Below, piece after piece: positions 63,769 through 64,000 of a DNA stretch of 64,000 nt (position 1 is its first letter; each line of letters begins with the position of its first letter). The stretch spans positions 434,001 through 498,000 of the forward strand of contig JAIWZP010000001.1 in the NCBI GenBank assembly GCA_025201375.1, read 5' to 3'. The notes under the pieces were generated by a model. It did no database searches. It had not been told where the DNA came from and saw only the letters and a list, made by a program, of their open reading frames with translations. A program made the position numbers and the translations under genes. This DNA comes from Gongronella butleri. Lineage: Eukaryota; Mucoromycota; Mucoromycetes; Mucorales; Cunninghamellaceae.

Positions 63769-64000
63769 TTGCTGTCCATGTCCTTTTCGTCGTCGTCTTT
63801 GCGTGGTGGCGGGTCGGATTTGGACGAGCGCGGGACCACGAGGGTGTGATGAAGATGTGGCGGCAGACACGTGCTAGCGGCATAATAACAGTGGGCGGTG
63901 TCCAATTGCTCACTCCGAAGATGCTTGGGCGCCTTTTGAAGCAAGAGCGACGTGGCGGACGTCGACTGCGCACGGTTGAACGGGGAAAGCTCATTTACAC
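62233..64000 (-). CDS. Gln/His-rich protein of unknown function (5' end beyond window)
   Basis: Two exons are visible (64000-63768 and 63519-62233), in frame across the intron, at least 505 residues. The start lies beyond 64000. Ordered-looking parts are near the N-terminus (QKAPKHLRSEQLDTAHCYYA) and LENRLLDIITRTIDKELKKYL just after the splice. A coiled coil (YKDMQKALDAYQSGMAALEA) follows, and a short C-terminal motif YVEFLTRYQDRPVRCQIKLP lies about 50 residues before the end. The rest is Gln, His, Asn and Ser/Pro low complexity with poly-Gln from CAG/CAA runs. The composition resembles fungal nuclear regulators, but I do not recognise a family. Confidence 0.65.

Overview
The window is nuclear DNA of a fungus, probably an early-diverging (Mucoromycota-like) lineage. 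Genes carry many short GT-AG introns. One protein has the fungal DUF3020 motif block, and one has a FAR1-type DNA-binding domain of the kind found in early-diverging fungi. There are no operons, rRNA genes or CRISPR arrays, and I found no convincing tRNA gene. The placement is inferred from gene content and intron style only.

Layout. 1-7.1 kb: a FAR1-domain transcription factor (-, cut by the window edge), an NFKBIL1-like protein (+) and the WD40 iron-sulfur assembly protein CIA1 (-). 7.6-8.9 kb: two related small secreted cysteine-rich genes (-), each broken by a +1 change of frame between signal peptide and cysteine domain. 9.5-17.6 kb: 5-oxoprolinase (-) flanked by two copies of a dispersed non-coding repeat. 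17.8-24.4 kb: ribosomal protein uL22/RPL17 (-), a DUF3020 polyglutamine protein (-), coactosin (+) and coproporphyrinogen oxidase (+). 24.8-32.2 kb: a giant THADA/Trm732 gene (-). 34.3-43.3 kb: a RanBP3/Yrb2-like protein (-), chaperonin subunit CCT7 (+) and an importin-7/8-type karyopherin (+). 43.3-48.0 kb: a gene-poor stretch with a solo LTR and old repeats. 48.0-58.8 kb: a DED1/DDX3 helicase (+), an AAAP amino-acid transporter (-), a BRF2-like TFIIB-family protein (-) and a G-protein alpha subunit (-). 58.8-64 kb: repeats, a possible small secreted peptide, and a Gln/His-rich orphan protein (-) that runs off the right edge.

The genes are mostly single-copy housekeeping functions and are not one pathway. 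Loose links are tRNA and translation (THADA, RPL17, DED1, BRF2-like for Pol III), nuclear transport (RanBP3-like, importin 7/8) and metal/redox metabolism (CIA1, coproporphyrinogen oxidase, 5-oxoprolinase in glutathione turnover).

Three things stand out. First, the paired cysteine-rich genes share the same direction of frame break. Second, introns repeatedly have an A-tract after the donor and a T-tract before the acceptor. Third, a diverged repeat family of about 0.9-1 kb occurs four times in 64 kb, always between genes.
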